From positions 248,001 through 312,000 of the forward strand of contig JAYQNH010000002.1 in assembly GCA_038144195.1 (NCBI GenBank): 64,000 nucleotides of DNA. Reading direction: 5' to 3'. Under the pieces are notes generated by a model that saw nothing but the letters and a program-made list of their open reading frames with translations, ran no database searches and was not told the origin of the DNA. The number at the start of each line of letters is the position of its first letter. Positions within the stretch are counted from its first letter, which is position 1. The position numbers were made by a program, and so were the translations under genes. This DNA is from VMDJ01 sp038144195. GTDB taxonomy: Bacteria; Pseudomonadota; Gammaproteobacteria; Chromatiales; Chromatiaceae. Positions 38,991-50,183 of this stretch are shown here, one piece after another.

Positions 38991-39505
38991 AGAATGGGCA
39001 AACTGAAATCGGCTTTGAGTGACATGATGTAATGCACGATGCCAAGCACTGGAATGATGTACACAGCACGATGCAGCTTGCGCCATGATCCACCTAACTT
39101 TTTGATCATGCCTTTTGTTGAGGTCGCAACTAATGGCAATAAAAGTAGCCAGCCAATAAAGCCTAGCGTGATGTATGGCCGATCAAGCACATCCTCAAAC
39201 AATAAGTCCCAATCTAATTGCTGATCGATAAATAGCCATAACGCCATATGCGTTGTTGCATAAAAAGCAGCAAACAAACCAATCAAGCGACGGTAACGAA
39301 TCAAGCTCACCCAGCCAGTGAGTTGGCGCAGTGGGGTTATCAACAAACCAAGCAATAGGAAACGCAACGTCCATTGGCCAGTATGATCTGTCAGAGTTTC
39401 GAGTGGATTAGCACCAAGATCATTGATCGCAATTAAATAGGCCGCATAAAGCGCAGGTGTACCTAACAGCACCCATGCAATGGACTTTCGGATCCACCAA
39501 GGCAT
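38930..39505 (-). CDS. msrQ: protein-methionine-sulfoxide reductase haem-binding subunit MsrQ
   Basis: An intact protein of 191 residues with six hydrophobic segments. It is the membrane haem b partner that passes electrons to MsrP. Markers are the start WWIRKSIAWVLLGTPALY, TGQWTLRFLLLGLLITPLR, RYRRLIGLFAAFYATTHM (haem His) and GGSWRKLHRAVYIIPVLGIVHY (haem His pair). It overlaps msrP by one base (TGATG). Its 3' end overlaps the nhaA frame. Confidence 0.93.
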   Translation of the reverse strand: MPWWIRKSIAWVLLGTPALYAAYLIAINDLGANPLETLTDHTGQWTLRFLLLGLLITPLRQLTGWVSLIRYRRLIGLFAAFYATTHMALWLFIDQQLDWDLLFEDVLDRPYITLGFIGWLLLLPLVATSTKGMIKKLGGSWRKLHRAVYIIPVLGIVHYIMSLKADFSLPILYGVTLAVLLGFRVRVRQTR

Positions 39506-40465
39506 CAGTAAAACTTAGTTAAATCCATGCCACGGTAAAGATCAGCGACTTCATCTGAATAACCGTTAAACATCAGCGTTTCATCACGCGAGGCAAATAA
39601 GCCATCACCGATGTTGCGATGGAAGGCCTGTGTCCAACGCGGGTGATCGACCATCGGATTCACATTGGCATAAAAACCATATTCATCAGATGCCATGGTT
39701 TCCCAGGTTGTTGCTGGCTGTTTTTCTATAAACTTAATTTTGACAATCGACTTAATGCTCTTAAAGCCATACTTCCAAGGCACCATTAATCGTAGTGGCG
39801 CACCATTTTGCGCCGGCAGCTCCTTGCCATACACACCGGTAACCAACATGCTCAGCGGATGCATTGCCTCATCGATACGTAATCCCTCTTGGTAAGGCCA
39901 ATCCAAAATCTTTCGGCGCGTACCGGGCATCATTTCTTTATCAACGAGGGTCTCAAACACGACATATTTAGCTTTTGAGTTTGGCTTGAAGCGCTTAAGT
40001 AAAGTGGATAATGAAAATCCAGCCCAAGGACCACCATTGCCCACGCCTCGACACAACGAAAACGATAAACACGCTCTTCTTGATCAATCAGCTTAAAGAT
40101 ATCTTCTATGCCGATCTCACCTGGCGCATCACATTCACCTTCAATACTGATCGTCCAGGGTCGAGATTTGAAGGCGCCTGAGTTCTTCTTCGGATCATCC
40201 TTTCCAGTGCCAAACTCATAAAAGTTGTTATAGCTGGTGACATGTTTGTACTCAGTGGGCGATAAACCGCCACCAATACCTGAATCTTTTAGATTAGGGA
40301 TAGCAAGAAGATCACCTTGAGGCTCCACCAAGGCATGCGCAGGAAGTTGCCATGCCGCCATACTTGCCATCGCGGCTTTGATAATTGAACGACGTTGCTG
40401 AAAAAGTGCTCTGGCGTGATCTCAGATGAACGTGCATCTGAGGTTTTGCGTGTTTTGATGATCAT
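39505..40465 (-). CDS. msrP: protein-methionine-sulfoxide reductase catalytic subunit MsrP (two frameshifts)
   Basis: MsrP repairs oxidised methionines in periplasmic proteins with a molybdopterin cofactor. From ATG 40465 the N-terminus reads MIIKTRKTSDA. A T-run near 40402 with one T missing would give HFFQQRRSIIKAA, a twin-arginine export signal. The long middle frame has TSYNNFYEFGTGKDDP, SIEGECDAPG and RFRCVEAWAM; the Cys binds Mo. A second break near 40040 (one C missing) gives MVVPWAGFSLSTLL. The remaining part has VPWKYGFKSIKSIVKI and HPRWTQAFHR. The joined length is about 320 residues. Operon with msrQ. Confidence 0.93.
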
Positions 40466-40521
40466 AATGCCCCTCGAACCTTAGGACATCATTATCGGAC
40501 AAAGATTCCCGTTACGAAGCC

Positions 40522-40725
40522 TTAATAATGCGGAGGTGGCGTATCAATGATCTCGACACCGGCATTGTTTTCCGCCAAAGACTGTAATTGTTCTTGCAGT
40601 TTCTTCACATGCTGAATTAATTCAGCGATCTTGCGCTCTTGTAGCAAGACCTGACGAGTCAGCTCATCGATGGAGGCTTCTTGATGAGCCACCTTCTCCT
40701 GCAGCGCAATCAGCTCATCAGACAT
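40522..40725 (-). CDS. slyX: SlyX-like protein
   Basis: The protein has 67 residues. It begins MSDELIALQEKVAHQEASID, shows heptads to about residue 50 and ends TPPPHY, matching SlyX, a small coiled-coil protein of unknown role. It overlaps the purL stop by one base and so is translated directly after it. Confidence 0.9.
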   Translation of the reverse strand: MSDELIALQEKVAHQEASIDELTRQVLLQERKIAELIQHVKKLQEQLQSLAENNAGVEIIDTPPPHY

Positions 40726-43700
40726 CAGTTAACCCAACGACGTGCGTTACGGAATAAACGCATCCAAGGCGCTGATTCTTGCCAATCATCTGGATGCCAT
40801 GAATTGGTCACCGTACGGATCACGCGCTCTGGGTGCGGCATCATAATCGTTACGCGACCATCAGCATTACTCAGACCGGCAATACCGTCTGGCGAGCCAT
40901 TGGGGTTTGCAGGATAACGAGAAGCTATCTCACCATTGTTTTCGATATAACGGATTGCCACCTCAGGTGATGCCGATTTAATAACATCCGCTGATGCAAA
41001 CTCAGCACGACCCTCACCATGTGCCACGGCGATCGGCATGCGTGAACCTGCCATACAATCAAGTAAAACCGATGAGCTTTCTTGCACCTCAACCATGACA
41101 AAGCGCGCTTCAAACTGCTCTGAGCGATTACGCACAAAGTGTGGCCAATGCTCAGTGCCTGGAATCAATGACTTTAGGTTCGATAGCATCTGACAACCAT
41201 TACAGATGCCGAGTGCAAAACTATCCTCACGATTGAAGAAGCCTTCGAATTGATCACGCGCACGGTCGTTAAACAAGATAGATTTTGCCCAACCCTCACC
41301 TGCGCCAAGTACGTCACCGTAGCTAAAGCCACCACAGGCCACTAAGCCACGGAAGTCATCGAGCTTCACACGGCCTGACAAGATATCTGACATGTGCACG
41401 TCAACGGCTTCGAAACCTGCCTTATCAAATGAGGCTGCCATCTCAACTTGGCCGTTAACACCTTGCTCTCGCAGAATCGCCATGCGTGGCTTTGCGCTAT
41501 TGATGTAAGGAGCCGCGATATCATCATTCTGATCAAAGCTCAGTTTTGCACTTAAACCTGGGTCATCCGTTGCAATCCGCGCGAACTCTTCTGCCGCACA
41601 ATCTGGATTGTCACGCAGCGCTTGCATCTCACGCGTCACTTCTGACCACACTTGTTGATAATGCGTACGCGATTGTTCTAACAGGGTTTCACCTCCTTGA
41701 GAGATGCGGATCGTTTGATCGCCGTTAATTACTGCAATTGCATGTACGTGATCAGCAAGGTTAGCTTGTGCAAATGCAGCCTTAACTGCATCCACATCAC
41801 TTGAAGCCACTTGAATGACCGCACCGAGCTCCTCATTGAATAATTGAGCTATCGCATCACCTTCAGGCAATTGGATATCCAAGCCACAACGACCCGCGAA
41901 CGCCATCTCACACAAGGTTGCCCAAAGGCCGCCGTCTGAACGGTCGTGATAAGCGATCAACTTGCCTGCTGCATTGAGCGACTGGATCGCATCAAAGAAG
42001 CCTTTAAGTTCAGCACTGGAAACTAGATCAGCACCCTGCTCACCAATCGCACGATAAACCTGTGCCAGCGCAGTCGCGCCTAAGCGTTTATGTCCTTCAC
42101 CCAGATCAATCAGAAGCAGCTGAGTGTCGCCTTTATCAGTGCGTAACTGTGGTGTGAGCGTATGACGGACATCACTGACTGGCGCAAAACCTGAGATGAT
42201 CAATGACAATGGAGCTGTCATCTCACGTGTTTGATTGTCTTGCTGCCACACCGTCTTCATCGACATCGAGTCTTTACCGACTGGGATCGCAATACCCAGC
42301 TCTGGACACACATCCATGCCCACTGTTTTAACGGTGTCGTATAGGCGCGCATCTTCACCGGCATGACCTGCAGCCGCCATCCAGTTAGCCGATAACTTGA
42401 TATCACTGATCTTGTTTATCTTTGCTGCAGCTAAATTGGTAATTGCCTCACCAATTGCCATACGGCCCGATGCGGGTGCATCCAACAACGCGAGCGGCGT
42501 ACGCTCACCCATAGCCATTGCTTCGCCGGTATAACCATCGTAATCACTGACAGTGACCGCGACATCCGCGACAGGCACCTGCCAAGGACCAACCATCTGA
42601 TCGCGGTTCACCATACCGGTAATCGAACGGTCACCAATGCTGATCAAGAACGTTTTATTCGCTACGGTCGGCAAACGTAAGACGCGCTCTGCTGCATCAG
42701 CCAGTGCGATTTGATCAGACGGCAATTGATTGGTTTGTGATGCTTTACGCGTGACATCACGCGACATCTTGGGAGGTTTGCCCAACAACAATGACAAAGG
42801 CATATCGATCGGTTGGTTTCGAAATGCTCATCACTCAACGTCAGCTTAAGTTCATCGGTTGCTTCACCGACTACCGCATAAGGGCAACGCTCACGCTCAC
42901 AGATGGCTTTAAATTCTTCTAGACGATTAGCATCAACCGCCATGACGTAACGCTCTTGAGATTCGTTACACCAGATCTCCATAGGCGACATACCCAGATC
43001 ATCATTCGGCAACTTACGTAGCTCAAATGCACCACCTTTGCCGCCATCATTAACAAGTTCGGGTAAGGCATTCGATACACCACCCGCACCGACGTCATGG
43101 ATAAATAAAATTGGATTGTTATCACCGCGCTGCCAGCAACGATCGATGACCTCTTGGCAACGACGCTCCATCTCAGGGTTTGCACGCTGTACAGAAGCAA
43201 AGTCGAGATCTTCCGCTGATGCGCCTGATGCCATTGAAGACGCTGCACCGCCCCCAAGACCAATTAACATCGCAGGACCACCCAATACGATCAACGGTGT
43301 GCCTGCAGGGAAAGCGCCTTTCTCGATATGTTCTGAGCGAATGTTTCCAAGACCACCAGCCAACATGATTGGCTTGTGGTAACCGCGCAGCTCATCGCCA
43401 ACTTGTTCTTCGTAGGTACGGAAGTAACCACACAGATTAGGACGACCAAATTCGTTATTGAATGCCGCAGCACCAATCGGACCTTCAAGCATGATATCTA
43501 GCGCAGAGACGATACGCTCTGGCTTACCAAAGTCTTCTTCCCATGGCTGCTCGCTACCAGGAATACGTAAGTCAGAGACTGAGAAGCCACACAAGCCTGC
43601 ATTAGGTTTTGAACCTTTACAGGTTGCACCTTCATCACGAATCTCACCACCACTACCGGTTGCAGCACCTGGATCAGGCGAGATAGCGGTTGGGTGGTTA

Positions 43701-44584
43701 TGCGTTTCGACTTTCATCAAGATATGAATATCTTCTTCGTTACCTTGATAAACCCCGCCATCCGCATTAGGGAAGAAACGCTTACCTTTGTGACCTGTGA
43801 TAACCGAAGCGTTATCTTTATAAGCTGACAACACATCAGCAGGTGACGTATTGGTCGTGTTACGAATCATGCCGAACAGTGAATTCATTTGAACTTCACC
43901 ATCAATAATCCAATCAGCATTAAAAATCTTGTGACGACAATGTTCTGAGTTCGCTTGTGCAAACATCATCAACTCAACGTCATGTGGATTACGACCCAAC
44001 TGCGTGAAGCTATTCACCAGATAATCAATCTCATCATCTGAGAGCGCCAAGCCCCAATCTGAATTAGCTGCAACAAGAGCCTCACGACCACCGCTCATCA
44101 CATTAACGCTACGTAGCTCAGCGGGTAATGCCTGCTTGAAAAGTTGCGAGGCTTGATCAAATTCACTCAACACACGCTCTGTCATGCGATCGTGAATGAA
44201 GCTCAATACCGTCGCGGTTTCTTGCTCTGATAGCTCAGCGCCCTCAACGTAATAGGCTATGCCGCGCTCGATACGATTGATCACATCCAAGCCACAATTA
44301 TGCGCGATATCTGTTGCTTTTGATGACCAAGGAGAGATGGTGCCAGGACGAGGCACAACCAAGAACAGCTGACCATTAGGCTCGTGACTTGGGATGGCGG
44401 GGCCGTAACGCAGGATTTGGCCAAGAGTAGACTTTTGTTGCTCAGTCAGCTCTTCATCAAGCTGCACAAAATGCATGAATTCAGCGTAGATCTGCAGTGA
44501 TCGACCGATCACTAAAGAGACTTTTTCAGAGAGTTTTTGAGCGCGAAATTCAGACAGCGCCGGTGCGCCACGCAAGCTGAGCAT
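40725..44584 (-). CDS. purL: phosphoribosylformylglycinamidine synthase PurL (frameshifted)
   Basis: PurL converts FGAR to FGAM using glutamine and ATP in purine synthesis. The rejoined length is about 1286 residues, near the 1295 of E. coli. The N-terminal frame starts MLSLRGAPALSEFRAQKL and has ANSEHCRHKIFNADW and KVETHNHPTAISPDPGAATG. A break near 42823 (one A missing before CCAACCG) gives FENQPIDMPLSLLLGKPP and continues. The C-terminal glutaminase has FALGICNGCQMLS with the catalytic Cys, and its late triad His near MPHPERVIR. It overlaps slyX by one base. Confidence 0.95.
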
Positions 44585-44664
44585 GAGTGTCCCTCGGACA
44601 GAATTTTCAAAGCGTGAATTGTACCGCAGGCGTCAGCTTGATGGCGTCGGATTCAGGCGAAATC

Positions 44665-45434
44665 TCAGTGAATTTCGAACCATATACTAGGGTCATCCTG
44701 CTTCAGAATCCGTAGGCGATCACCAAGGTCTGGCACTACCGCTCTGAGCGCCTGCTCAGCTAATTCTGGGGCGTTTTTTTTCTCACTCAGGTGCGCAGCC
44801 ACTACAAACTGAAGGCCGTCATGCACCACACGCGCGAGAATCTCAGCGGCCTGCTCGTTTCGCAGGTGGCCATAATCACCACCCACACGTGCTTGCAAGC
44901 TAGGCGGATAAGGTCCCTCACGTAGCATTTGAGGGTCGTGATTACATTCCAGTAAAAATGCATCGAGGTTTTTGTAGCGTTCGATCACATGCGGCGTTGG
45001 GCATCCTAAATCGGTCAAAATACCCAGACGCTTTCCTTGATAATCGAAAACATATTGGGTTGGTTCACGCGCATCGTGCGGCACTGTTACAGGATCTACT
45101 GACAACTCACCCAATTGCACAGCACCATCATGCGGATAGAAAAGCGTCACCTGATTTAACTTGCCGTAATCCGCACCCTGATAAGTGCCATGGGTCATAT
45201 AAACCGGCACATCAAACTTACGTGCCAAGACACCCACACCGCGCGCATGATCACCATGTTCATGGGTCACGCAGATAGTCGTGAGCTTAGAAAGATCAAT
45301 AGAACGCGTTTTTCAGCGCGAGCAATCAGCTCTTTAACAGCATATCCATTATCGATACACACAAGCTGATCGCCAGCTTGAATCAAGGTCGCATTGCCTC
45401 GACTACCGCTGCCTAATGAGGCAAATCGAAACAT
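44665..45434 (-). CDS. MBL-fold metallohydrolase, YycJ/WalJ-like (frameshifted)
   Basis: ATG 45434 opens MFRFASLGSGSRGNATLIQAG, the usual start of this group, followed by CIDNGYAVKELIARAEKR. A break near 45307 (one base short) gives SIDLSKLTTICVTHEHGDHARG, the HxHxDH zinc motif. The rest has YVFDYQGKRLGILTDLGCPT and LECNHDPQ and AAHLSEKKN, all in the expected order for this subgroup. The joined length is about 257 residues. It is probably a cytoplasmic nuclease or phosphodiesterase; the substrate is unknown. It lies 12 bases after bamC. Confidence 0.88.
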
Positions 45435-45446
45435 CTCTCGATAACG

Positions 45447-46581
45447 TTATCGCAACTGTTGTTGCAGCAAGTTCAACATACGCTTAGCCGTATCGGTATT
45501 CAGCACAACACCTTTGTCATCATGAACAGACACACTGCTAACTGCATCTTGGGTCTTCACATGAATCTCGTATTTGTTGTTCTGCTCTTCATCACTCCAG
45601 AATTTGAGTGAATCCAAGAAACCGGTCGCACTCTTGCTAGCCGCAGGGTCGTTATAGGTTACGTAGTAGATACCGGCCTGACGGTTACGATCTTCAACCG
45701 CAAAACCAATTCGATCTAATGCTAAACCAGTGAAACGCCATGCACGTTGGAACTCTTCAGAAATAAGGAGCTTGGCACCCTTCTCATCTTGCATCAACGT
45801 TGCACGAGGCTTCTTGTATTTACTTGCCGCTGCTAGCTGAGCATTTGCACGATCCTCAGCCGCACCCAAGAAGATCATCAAGCGACGCAACATCACGATC
45901 TCAAGTTCAGGATCACGATCACGTGTTTCCCAGATAACACCACGGTTACGATCATTCTCGGTACCCGAGTATTTCTCTTCCATACCGTAATGGGTCATGA
46001 AGATCTCAGTTTGATCACCAGAACGTTCAAAACGCAAACGATAGGCATCTCGGAAACCGGTTTCATACATACCTTCAAGCACGCCACTCAAGGTGCGAGT
46101 AATGATGTCATCGCAGATTAGCTTTGTTTTCTAACCAGCTGGTTAGCATGATGCCTGCCTCTGGATCCTGCTCTGTTAACAACACACCTTGGTCTTGCCA
46201 GAAGTCGAGCACACGATCCCAAAGTGCATCCGGGTCAGCTTTGATTGTTAACCAACGCACATCACCATCACGCTCGATACGCATATCTGGATTCACCGGT
46301 AAGACACTACCGCCAGTACGCATCGCGCCACCCTGGCCACGAAGGTTACGATCAACGACATATTCTGAATAGTTAGTGCCGACACCTGCAAAGTTATCAG
46401 GCACCGCCATACGGTCATTAACACGTGACGAAGTCAGATCCGGCGGGAGCTCAAGATTCTTCTCAGCTTGTTGCTCGCGCTTATACTCAACCTGCTTATC
46501 AGGGATAAGACCGTCTGTATCTAAGCTACTGCAACCTGCCAATGAAATCGCTAAGCCTGCGATGATGTAACCGTACTTCAT
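45447..46581 (-). CDS. bamC: outer membrane assembly lipoprotein BamC (frameshifted)
   Basis: BamC is an accessory lipoprotein of the BAM complex that inserts beta-barrel proteins. The signal peptide has the lipobox LAGC (IAGLAISLAGCSS). The unstructured lead has LELPPDLTSS and AVPDN, and then comes a helix-grip domain with WLTIKADPDALWDRVLDFW. A break near 46110 after WLENKANLR leads to DDIITRTLSGVLEGMYETGFRD, and the second helix-grip domain runs to MLNLLQQQLR. One base too many or two too few explains it. The joined length is about 378 residues. It follows dapA, the normal order. Confidence 0.9.
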
Positions 46582-46596
46582 GAAAAACCTTTGTTG

Positions 46597-47478
46597 TTAT
46601 TTCGTTTCAATGCCCGCTTGAGCCAATGCATCACGAACTGGCGCTTCAGCATGTGCTGACAAACGAGTAAGAGGTAGACGGATACCAAAACCCATCATAC
46701 CCATCGCACCCAATGCCCACTTAACTGGAATTGGATTCGACTCGACGAATAGAGACTTGTGTAAACCCGATAAGTTCGCATCAATATTTGCTGCCGCATC
46801 TGCATCTTTATTAAGTGCCGCCTGACACATCTCATGCATCGCTTTAGGCGCAACGTTTGCAGTCACGGAAATATCGCCATCTGCCCCAAGCAAAATCGCT
46901 TCGCGAGCTGTCGCATCATCACCACTATAAATCGCAAAATCAGCTGGCACTTCGGCGCGTAACTTTTCGATACGTGATAAATCACCGGTCGCTTCTTTCA
47001 CACCAATAATGTTGGAGATACTTGATAAACGTACGATCGTTTCAGGCTGCATATCAACTGCTGTGCGGCCAGGCACGTTATAAAGAATTTGCGGAATATC
47101 AACCGCATCAGCAATCGCTTTGTGGTGCTGATACAAACCTTCTTGCGTTGGTTTGTTGTAATAAGGGGTGACTAGTAAGCATGCATCTGCGCCCGCTTCC
47201 TTGGCACATTGGGTCAGGCTAATGGCTTCAGAGGTACTGTTAGCACCAGTGCCCGCAATCACAGGAATACGACCGTTGGCAACCTCAACCACGCGACGAA
47301 TCGTATGACAGTGCTCTTCCTCATCCAGCGTTGCTGACTCACCCGTAGTACCCACTGCGACAATTGCGTCGGTACCTTCTGCGATATGCCACTCAACCAA
47401 ACGCTCAAGCGCCACCTGATCAACTGCGCCGTCATCGGTCATCGGGGTTACTAAGGCGACAAGACTGCCACGAATCAT
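46597..47478 (-). CDS. dapA: 4-hydroxy-tetrahydrodipicolinate synthase
   Basis: An intact protein of 293 residues from ATG 47478; GTGGAG lies six bases upstream, and the open frame extends five codons more. It condenses pyruvate and aspartate semialdehyde in lysine and peptidoglycan precursor synthesis. Markers are GTTGESATL, VIAGTGANSTSEAI, LLVTPYYNKPTQEGLYQH (Tyr), ILYNVPGRTAVD and GVKEATGDLSRI (Schiff-base Lys). It is followed by bamC 15 bases later. Confidence 0.96.
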   Translation of the reverse strand: MIRGSLVALVTPMTDDGAVDQVALERLVEWHIAEGTDAIVAVGTTGESATLDEEEHCHTIRRVVEVANGRIPVIAGTGANSTSEAISLTQCAKEAGADACLLVTPYYNKPTQEGLYQHHKAIADAVDIPQILYNVPGRTAVDMQPETIVRLSSISNIIGVKEATGDLSRIEKLRAEVPADFAIYSGDDATAREAILLGADGDISVTANVAPKAMHEMCQAALNKDADAAANIDANLSGLHKSLFVESNPIPVKWALGAMGMMGFGIRLPLTRLSAHAEAPVRDALAQAGIETK

Positions 47479-47556
47479 GTTGTGCTCCACCACTGATTAA
47501 GCCGCAAATTCTAACGTATTCAAGGGGTCTGAGCGAAATTGTTTTCCCCTTTCAGG

Positions 47557-47592
47557 CACAAAAAAGCCGGCACCCCAAATGAGACGCCGGCT
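47557..47592 (-). terminator. rho-independent terminator of the GlcG-like gene
   Basis: On the minus strand AGCCGGC, a 13-base loop and GCCGGCT form a hairpin, followed by six T's. It is 18 bases after the stop at 47610. Confidence 0.82.
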
Positions 47593-47609
47593 GATTTTCA
47601 GCAAATGAA

Positions 47610-48098
47610 TTAGCTCATGTCGAGATCGTCTTGAACCTGCTCAACACCCTTCAGAGCACACATCTCATCGGTTTCGCCGCTTGGCGCACCAGAAACACCA
47701 ACACCACCAATCAGTGAGCCTGCGGCCTGAATAGGCACCCCACCTGGCGACATCACCACACCCGGCGCACGACCGATCGGTGTATTCGCACGGTCATTCA
47801 AACCCGAGGTGGCGACATTAAACATCACAGCCGAATACGCTTTGCCTTGGCTGATTGGCAAGGTAATGGTTGGCGCAATCGTGTCACGCATCACAACTTG
47901 CGCAATGCCATCGCGATCCACCACGGTGACACCTATCTGAATACCTTCTTCACGACAGGCATCAATCGCACCTTGGGCAATCTTCTGCGCCGTCTCCAAA
48001 GACATACGCTTCACGTTCACCATCATTGGCTCTTCCGCCACTGCTACCGCGCTCAATGCGATCAGCGCGGTTGCTGCAATCAACTGCTTTACATTCAT
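47610..48098 (-). CDS. exported GlcG/HbpS-family (DUF336) haem-binding-like protein
   Basis: The protein has 162 residues. The signal peptide ends ALSAVAVA. The mature domain has LETAQKIAQGAIDACREEGI, VTVVDRDGIAQVVMRD, SQGKAYSAVMF and GGVPIQAAGSLIGGVGVSGAPSGETDEMCA, given as GGVPI and IGGVGVSGA, the standard DUF336 pattern. Family members bind haem or cobalamin-like ligands in some bacteria; here the ligand is unknown. It sits between ispG and dapA on the same strand, with its own terminator. Confidence 0.88.
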   Translation of the reverse strand: MNVKQLIAATALIALSAVAVAEEPMMVNVKRMSLETAQKIAQGAIDACREEGIQIGVTVVDRDGIAQVVMRDTIAPTITLPISQGKAYSAVMFNVATSGLNDRANTPIGRAPGVVMSPGGVPIQAAGSLIGGVGVSGAPSGETDEMCALKGVEQVQDDLDMS

Positions 48099-48119
48099 TT
48101 CATCTCCCCCTGGATTTTA

Positions 48120-49335
48120 TTAGCTATAACGTCGCTCAACGTATTCATTGACCAACTGCTGAAACTCTTCGGCAATCTTGTCGCCTTTTAAGGTCACCGC
48201 CTTTTCACCATCAATGAAGACAGGTGCGGCAGGTCGCTCACCAGTGCCCGGTAAACTAATGCCTATATCAGCATGTTTACTCTCACCTGGCCCATTAACT
48301 ACACACCCCATGACCGCGACATTCAACGCTTCAACACCAGGGTATTTCTGACGCCAAATTGGCATCTGATTTCTTAAATAAGACTGAATATCTTGCGCTA
48401 ACTGTTGAAAATACGTGCTGGTCGTACGACCACAGCCAGGACAAGCAATCACTTGCGGCATAAAGGCCCGCAATCCCATCGACTGCAAAATCTCTTGACC
48501 CACACGCACCTCTTGAGTGCGATCACCGCCTGGTTCTGGTGTAAGTGAGATACGAACAGTATCACCAATACCCTCTTGCAAAAGCACTGATAAAGCCGCC
48601 GTCGAAGCCACAATACCTTTCGAACCCATACCCGCTTCGGTTAGCCCTAAATGCAGTGCGTAGTCACAACGCTGTGCGAGTTTTTCATACACACGAATCA
48701 GATCTTGCACACCACTCATCTTGCACGAGAGAACAATCTTGTCTTTCGGCAAACCAATCTCAACTGCCTTATCAGCGCTTTGCAGCGCAGACGTCACCAT
48801 GATTTCACTCATAATCGATTCGGCATCTAATGGCTCATCAGCTTTAGCATTCGCATCCATCATCGATGCCACTAAACCTTTATCAAGCGAGCCCCAGTTC
48901 ACCAATGCGCACCGCTTTATCGTATTTGATCGCTGCTTCAATCATGCTAGCGAACTGCGCATCACGCTTTTCACCAGAACCCACATTGCCAGGATTGATG
49001 CGATATTTTGCGAGTGCCTGCGCACATTCTGGATAATCTTCAAGCAAGCGATGGCCATTGAAATGAAAGTCGCCTACCAACGGCACATCACAACCTTGCG
49101 CGTCGAGCTGTTGACGAATCTGCGCAACGGCAGCAGCCGATTCTTCATTGTTCACCGTGATGCGCACAAGTTCAGAACCCGCGCGTGCCAAATCGATAAT
49201 CTGAGCAACCGTAGCTGCAATATCTGCGGTATCGGTGTTGGTCATTGACTGAACCACCACCGGTACATCTCCACCTACGCGGACATGCCCTACCTGCACA
49301 CAATGCGTTTTATGACGTTGGATCGTTGTTTTCAT
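48120..49335 (-). CDS. ispG: 4-hydroxy-3-methylbut-2-en-1-yl diphosphate synthase IspG (frameshifted)
   Basis: IspG (GcpE) reduces MEcPP to HMBPP in the MEP isoprenoid pathway using a 4Fe-4S cluster. The N-terminal frame has VQVGHVRVGGDVPVVVQSM, VPLVGDFHFNG and RINPGNVG. At 48905 it reads VRIGELGLA; restoring two bases (GT) gives VRIGVNWGSLDKGL. The C-terminal frame has CPGCGRTTSTYF and MGCVVNGPGES, supplying the cluster cysteines. The joined length is about 405 residues, normal for bacterial IspG. Confidence 0.94.
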
Positions 49336-49416
49336 GAAACTGCTTTAGAAACTTAACCAATGAGCGCAGTGTACCGGAGCAAAAAAAAACCCGATACCGT
49401 AATCATTTCTAGGCAC

Positions 49417-49440
49417 AAAAAAACCGGCTTTCGCCGGCTT
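49417..49440 (-). terminator. rho-independent terminator of the DUF302 gene
   Basis: On the minus strand AGCCGGCGAAAGCCGGT folds into a short stem, followed by seven T's, 27 bases after the stop at 49468. Confidence 0.82.
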
Positions 49441-49467
49441 TTCTGTTATCAACAAGTCGTTCAACGA

Positions 49468-50013
49468 TTAGAAATCGCCATTAACGCCTGCTTCGACGAT
49501 GCTGTAGATGTCGTCACGAACTTTCTTCGCCAACTTAGTTAGTTCAGGAGTCAATTCAACTGCGTGCAGCATCATGTCCATGTTCATGGTGACCAACCAG
49601 CCGTTACCTTCTGCATCTTCAATCGCCGCAATACGACAAGGCAAGAAGCCCGCAAAGATCATGTTGTATTCAACCATCTCTTTAGCAATCAATGAGTCAC
49701 AGAACGCCAAGATGTGCATTGTGCGACCTGGCTTACCGGTTTTTGCTTCAACGTCTTTGCTCAATGGCAGCTCAGCAACCAATTTAAAGTTCAACGCAGT
49801 CGCACGTGATTTCATGCCTTCGATTGCATCATCAAGGGTTACGCCTTCAACCAACTTAAAACGCTGGATGCTGTTTTCGATCATTTGCTGTGCAACAGCC
49901 TTATCAAAAGCAGGAGCTTTAACTTCTTGTTTTTTCTTACCATGACCATCAGCGTGTGCTGAAGTCACCATCGCTAATGCAACCAATGCAGCTGTGATTA
50001 ACTTCTTCATCAA
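49468..50013 (-). CDS. exported DUF302 protein
   Basis: An intact protein of 181 residues. The signal peptide is KKLITAALVALAMVTSAHA, followed by a basic linker DGHGKKKQEV. The mature part has TLDDAIEGMKSRATALNF, LAFCDSLIAKEMVEYNMIFAGFLPCRIAAIED and GNGWLVTMNMDMMLH, given as NMIFAGFLPCRIAAIE; this is the DUF302 core. It has more methionines than the other two DUF302 proteins here (YNMIF, MNMDMMLH), which could bind a metal or haem. It is monocistronic with its own terminator. Function unknown. Confidence 0.8.
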   Translation of the reverse strand: MMKKLITAALVALAMVTSAHADGHGKKKQEVKAPAFDKAVAQQMIENSIQRFKLVEGVTLDDAIEGMKSRATALNFKLVAELPLSKDVEAKTGKPGRTMHILAFCDSLIAKEMVEYNMIFAGFLPCRIAAIEDAEGNGWLVTMNMDMMLHAVELTPELTKLAKKVRDDIYSIVEAGVNGDF

Positions 50014-50183
50014 TGTTTCCTCAAGGACTTGAATTTGTAGGCTTCACTCTGTGAAATCACGGTGAGCTTTTTTCTAGAAGCGACGATTCTATAGAAATCG
50101 AATAAAAAATCACCTCAAATTACGTTCTCGCCAAATCTGACTTACTTTATATATAGTGCAGCGACTTTGAACAGGAGCCCACC

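Noticed and set aside
50100..50183. Sigma-70 promoter before the EamA gene (TATATA near 50150)
   Set aside because: No convincing -35 box at the right distance; too weak to report.
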